The position numbers and the translations under genes were made by a program. Shown one piece after another: positions 6,130-7,988 of a DNA stretch of 7,988 nt (position 1 is its first letter; each line of letters begins with the position of its first letter). This DNA is from Nitratidesulfovibrio sp044433065 (GTDB lineage Bacteria; Desulfobacterota; Desulfovibrionia; Desulfovibrionales; Desulfovibrionaceae). The notes under the pieces are model-generated. The model worked only from the letters and a program-made list of their open reading frames with translations. It did no database searches and was not told the DNA's origin. The stretch lies in assembly GCA_044433065.1 (NCBI GenBank), contig JAWXUA010000134.1, forward strand, positions 1 to 7,988, in the 5' to 3' direction.

Positions 6130-6158
6130 AATATAGTGCTTTTTTTCACAACGCACAA
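6130..6158 (-). promoter_or_regulatory. Sigma-70-type promoter of usp
   Basis: On the minus strand TTGTGC (6158-6153) and TATATT (6135-6130) are separated by 17 bases. The -10 matches 5 of 6 and the -35 matches 3 of 6 consensus positions. Transcription would begin near 6123, giving a leader of about 60 bases. A small palindrome, TGCAT-AAA-ATGCA (6169-6181), lies just upstream of the -35. Confidence 0.5.
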
Positions 6159-6260
6159 GAGGGGGCTATGCATAAAATGCAAGATTTTGTGGTACGAAGT
6201 GCTATGCTCCGCTATTTTTAAGCTATATTGTTATATATTTTATCCTGTATTTTCTATACT

Positions 6261-6794
6261 TTATATGTCAGTATACGCATCAAGTTGTTCTAAGGCCATG
6301 ATAAGCGCGGCTTTCGTTGCTGCATGGCGCACATCATTACGAGAGCCTGTGAAGTGAAAGCAATGCGCCTTTGTCATAGTTTTATTGGCGTTTTCAGGTG
6401 ACACGGCACACGCAATCCACACAGTGCCCACGGGCTTGTCAGGACTGCCACCTGTGGGACCTGCAACGCCAGAAATAGCCACGCTGCATTGTGCGTTCAT
6501 GATGCGGCAGACGCCTTCAGCCATGTCGCGGACAACGGCTTCGCTGACAGCACCATAGTTAATAAGATTGTGTTCGGCCACACCGAGGACACCTTGTTTG
6601 ACCTTGTTGGCATAGGCCACAACGCCGCCCACAAACCATGCGGAACTGCCTGATATATTGGTGCACTCTTCAGCTACGAGGCCGCCAGTGCACGACTCTG
6701 CTGTAGCAAAGAACATGCCTTGAGCCACGAGTTTTTGGCCGAGATGGGTGATGAGTTCTTCGCTTGTCATGCTATCATTAACTATGGTGGCCAT
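6261..6794 (-). CDS. pncC: Nicotinamide-nucleotide amidase, stand-alone CinA C-terminal domain
   Basis: PncC-type enzyme that deamidates NMN to nicotinate mononucleotide, returning it to NAD synthesis; cytoplasmic. From the preferred ATG it has 177 residues, near the 165 of E. coli PncC, and lacks the N-terminal MocF-like domain of full CinA. Landmarks are ATAESCTGGLVA with the presumed nucleophile Ser34, GGVVAYANKVK with Tyr61 and Lys64, ISGVAGPTGGSPDKPVGTVWIA, and FTGSRNDVRHAAT near the end. The start at 6794 has AAAGGA six bases upstream. An in-frame ATG at 6818 would add eight residues but has no ribosome binding site. It is divergent from the VTT gene. The 196 bases between its stop and usp hold no gene and no clear terminator for it; they are very A+T-rich near the pncC end. 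Confidence 0.93.
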   Translation of the reverse strand: MATIVNDSMTSEELITHLGQKLVAQGMFFATAESCTGGLVAEECTNISGSSAWFVGGVVAYANKVKQGVLGVAEHNLINYGAVSEAVVRDMAEGVCRIMNAQCSVAISGVAGPTGGSPDKPVGTVWIACAVSPENANKTMTKAHCFHFTGSRNDVRHAATKAALIMALEQLDAYTDI

Positions 6795-6856
6795 GCTTTT
6801 TCCTTTGATATTTTCCATATCTATATATCTAAGAATACTATATTTCCAGACTCTAT

Positions 6857-6886
6857 ACTATGTCTATGCTCTTCAGCAAGTCTCAA
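6857..6886 (-). promoter_or_regulatory. Possible promoter of pncC
   Basis: On the minus strand TTGAGA (6886-6881, 5 of 6 matches) and CATAGT (6862-6857, 4 of 6) are 18 bases apart, which would start transcription near 6850. A better -10 match, TATAGT, lies nearer the gene but has no -35. Weak evidence. Confidence 0.3.
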
Positions 6887-6974
6887 AAAACTGTTTCATT
6901 TTCATGATTGTATGCTTGTTTTGTGGTCCGCTCAAGGCTAGGGTGTCATTATAGATAATATCTTTGCATCTAAA

Positions 6975-6979
6975 AAGGA
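6975..6979 (+). promoter_or_regulatory. Ribosome binding site of the VTT-domain gene
   Basis: AAGGA six bases before the ATG at 6986 supports this start. A TATAGATAATAT stretch at 6951-6962 could hold the -10 box, but no -35 could be matched to it. Confidence 0.65.
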
Positions 6980-6985
6980 AAATAT

Positions 6986-7684
6986 ATGCCTTATAAAAAA
7001 ATAGCTCTTGTGCTTGGCATTGTCGCAGTCATTGGCGTTTATATGTGGAGTGGCATGCATGAAACATTGACGCTTGAGAATTTGCAAAACTCATATGATA
7101 ACTTGCGCGCGTCCTACCTCGCCAATCCAGTGCAAAGCGTGGCCATCTATATGCTTGCGTATACTCTTTTAACGGCTTTATCTGTGCCCGGTGCGACCAT
7201 TTTTTCTTTGGGTGGGGCGGCGGTTTTTGGCTTTTGGGTATCGCTTTTTGCGGTTTCGTTTGCGAGTACGGCAGGGGCTACGCTTGCGTGTTGGACTTCG
7301 CGTTACCTTCTTCAATCTTGGGTGCGGCGACGTTTTGCTAAGTTTATGCCCAAAATTGATGAGGGCATACAAAACGATGGCATCTGGTATTTATTTTCTT
7401 TGCGCCTTGTGCCGGCCATTCCCTTTGTGGTGGTGAACCTTGTGATGGGCTTAACGTCCATGCCTTTGCGGACCTATGCATGGGTGAGTCAGGTGGGCAT
7501 GCTTGCAGGAACAGCGGTCTATCTCTATGCTGGTCAAGAACTTGGGAAAATCCGCGCTGTGTCGGATATTTTTTCGCCTACCATTCTCTTCGCCTTTATT
7601 CTTATTAGCCTCTTCCCACTACTTGCGCGCTATATATTGCGTCGCCTTGGAAAAAATTCTGAATCTTTAAATACACCAAAGTAA
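6986..7684 (+). CDS. TVP38/TMEM64 family membrane protein (VTT domain, YdjX/YdjZ-like)
   Basis: Integral inner-membrane protein of 232 residues, a typical length for bacterial YdjX/YdjZ relatives. An N-terminal helix (6-22) precedes the VTT domain. The first conserved half holds SVPGATIFSLGGAAVFG (66-82), a likely re-entrant segment, followed by a helix to about 105. The second half starts with FSLRLVPAIPF (Arg140), then NLVMGLTSMPLRTY, the hallmark arrangement of the family. Helices follow at about 165-183 and 197-218, and the tail is basic. Related DedA/VTT proteins are linked to lipid scrambling and membrane homeostasis; the substrate of this one is unknown. It is divergent from pncC. The sequence ends before any partner gene, such as a flavoprotein oxidoreductase, could be seen. 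Confidence 0.9.
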   Translation: MPYKKIALVLGIVAVIGVYMWSGMHETLTLENLQNSYDNLRASYLANPVQSVAIYMLAYTLLTALSVPGATIFSLGGAAVFGFWVSLFAVSFASTAGATLACWTSRYLLQSWVRRRFAKFMPKIDEGIQNDGIWYLFSLRLVPAIPFVVVNLVMGLTSMPLRTYAWVSQVGMLAGTAVYLYAGQELGKIRAVSDIFSPTILFAFILISLFPLLARYILRRLGKNSESLNTPK

Positions 7685-7804
7685 TCAGCAGGAACGCCCT
7701 ATCAATCCATCCGGCTGGGCAATCAACGCCACATAACATAGCGTTATCTTTCCCTTATACTTGTTTTGACTATCTTGGGGTGACCTCCTCCAAAATAAAA
7801 AAAT

Positions 7805-7880
7805 CCCCCCATGCGCCGCGAATTTGCTCAAAAAAAAGTCCTCCCATCGCAACTAAAAAGTTTTGAAGGAGGATGGGGGG
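7805..7880 (-). terminator. Terminator-like repeat, right copy, read leftwards
   Basis: Read on the minus strand, TCCTCC (7873-7868) pairs with GGAGGA (7844-7839), is followed by C and then eight T (7837-7830). A small inner stem AACT/AGTT with a four-T loop lies between the arms. An outer pair, ATGGGGGG (7873-7880) with CCCCCCAT (7805-7812), can form instead or partly in addition. This would suit the end of a minus-strand gene beyond the right edge. It is the copy that resembles 1-48. Within 7685-7804 I see only a weak AACGC/GCGTT inverted repeat (7725-7745) and no gene. Confidence 0.5.
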
Positions 7881-7881
7881 T

Positions 7882-7929
7882 CTGGGGGGAAGGAGGAAAC
7901 TTTTTCAAAAGTTTCCTCCTTCCCCCCAG
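7882..7929. repeat. Perfect 23-bp inverted repeat, Desulfovibrio-type intergenic element
   Basis: The arm at 7882-7904 (CTGGGGGG, AAGGAGG, AAACTTTT) is the exact reverse complement of 7907-7929, with only two bases between. The hairpin would be very stable. Neither side has a T run directly after the stem, so it is not a textbook terminator. I recall near-identical elements scattered between genes in Desulfovibrio genomes, which suggests a REP-like family; this was not verified. Confidence 0.85.
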
Positions 7930-7946
7930 CAAAAACAACTAAAAAA

Positions 7947-7988
7947 CTAAACCTTCAAACTGCCCCTAAACTCAGCCCAGTCGGTGAT
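7947..7988 (-). CDS. Possible C-terminus of a minus-strand gene (partial)
   Basis: From the right edge the minus strand reads ITDWAEFRGSLKV and then TAG. The other two minus frames stop sooner. The stop is followed by T-rich DNA, the long inverted repeat and a leftward terminator, which fits the end of a convergent gene. Thirteen codons are far too few to prove coding or name a family. Confidence 0.35.
   Translation of the reverse strand: MTDWAEFRGSLKV

Noticed and set aside
6201..6218. Similarity of GCTATGCTCCGC to the right arm of the 1431-1504 stem
   Set aside because: A 12-base match with one mismatch is expected many times by chance in 8 kb, and the second site has no complementary arm.
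6720..6954. Plus-strand frames across the pncC start and the divergent promoter region
   Set aside because: They lie antisense to pncC and in its upstream region, lack ribosome binding sites, and show no family features.

Overview
The window looks like ordinary chromosomal sequence from a delta-proteobacterial sulfate reducer of the Desulfovibrionaceae type. That placement is inference. It rests on a base composition near 50% G+C in the genes, strong GGAGG ribosome binding sites, the gene repertoire, and a long GGGGGGAAGGAGGAAAC-type inverted repeat near the right end that I associate from memory with Desulfovibrio intergenic DNA. No database search was possible.

Layout, left to right. (1) 1-112: a terminator-like repeat and leader, then a uracil/xanthine-type NCS2 permease (uraA, 113-1366, +). 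(2) 1367-1673: a 307-base gap with a large stem-loop and a second inverted repeat. (3) 1674-3446 (+): an unrecognised membrane protein with four predicted helices and a roughly 385-residue acidic Ala/Glu/Pro/Val-rich tail, built partly from three separate in-frame DNA repeat arrays. (4) 3462-3498: a bidirectional terminator shared with the convergent operon hisC-cmk (5384 to 3497, -), whose two genes are one base apart. (5) 5385-5611: a gap with a palindrome, two hairpins and a duplicated gene end. (6) 5612-6064 (-): a UspA-family stress protein of the ATP-binding type, with a good promoter upstream. (7) 6261-6794 (-): a stand-alone CinA C-terminal domain protein (pncC). (8) 6986-7684 (+): a TVP38/TMEM64 (VTT-domain) membrane protein, divergent from pncC. 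(9) 7685-7988: a 304-base tail with a terminator-like repeat, a 23-bp perfect inverted repeat and possibly the last 13 codons of a minus-strand gene.

The recognised genes are mostly housekeeping: pyrimidine uptake (uraA), CMP/dCMP phosphorylation (cmk), histidine biosynthesis (hisC), pyridine nucleotide salvage (pncC), stress response (usp) and membrane lipid/trafficking-type function (VTT). UraA and Cmk both touch pyrimidine metabolism but lie in separate convergent units, so no single pathway links the window. I see no mobile element, CRISPR array, tRNA or rRNA, and no convincing new multi-gene system. The most unusual items are the repeat-built tail of the 1674-3446 protein and the related repeat elements at opposite ends of the window in opposite orientations.
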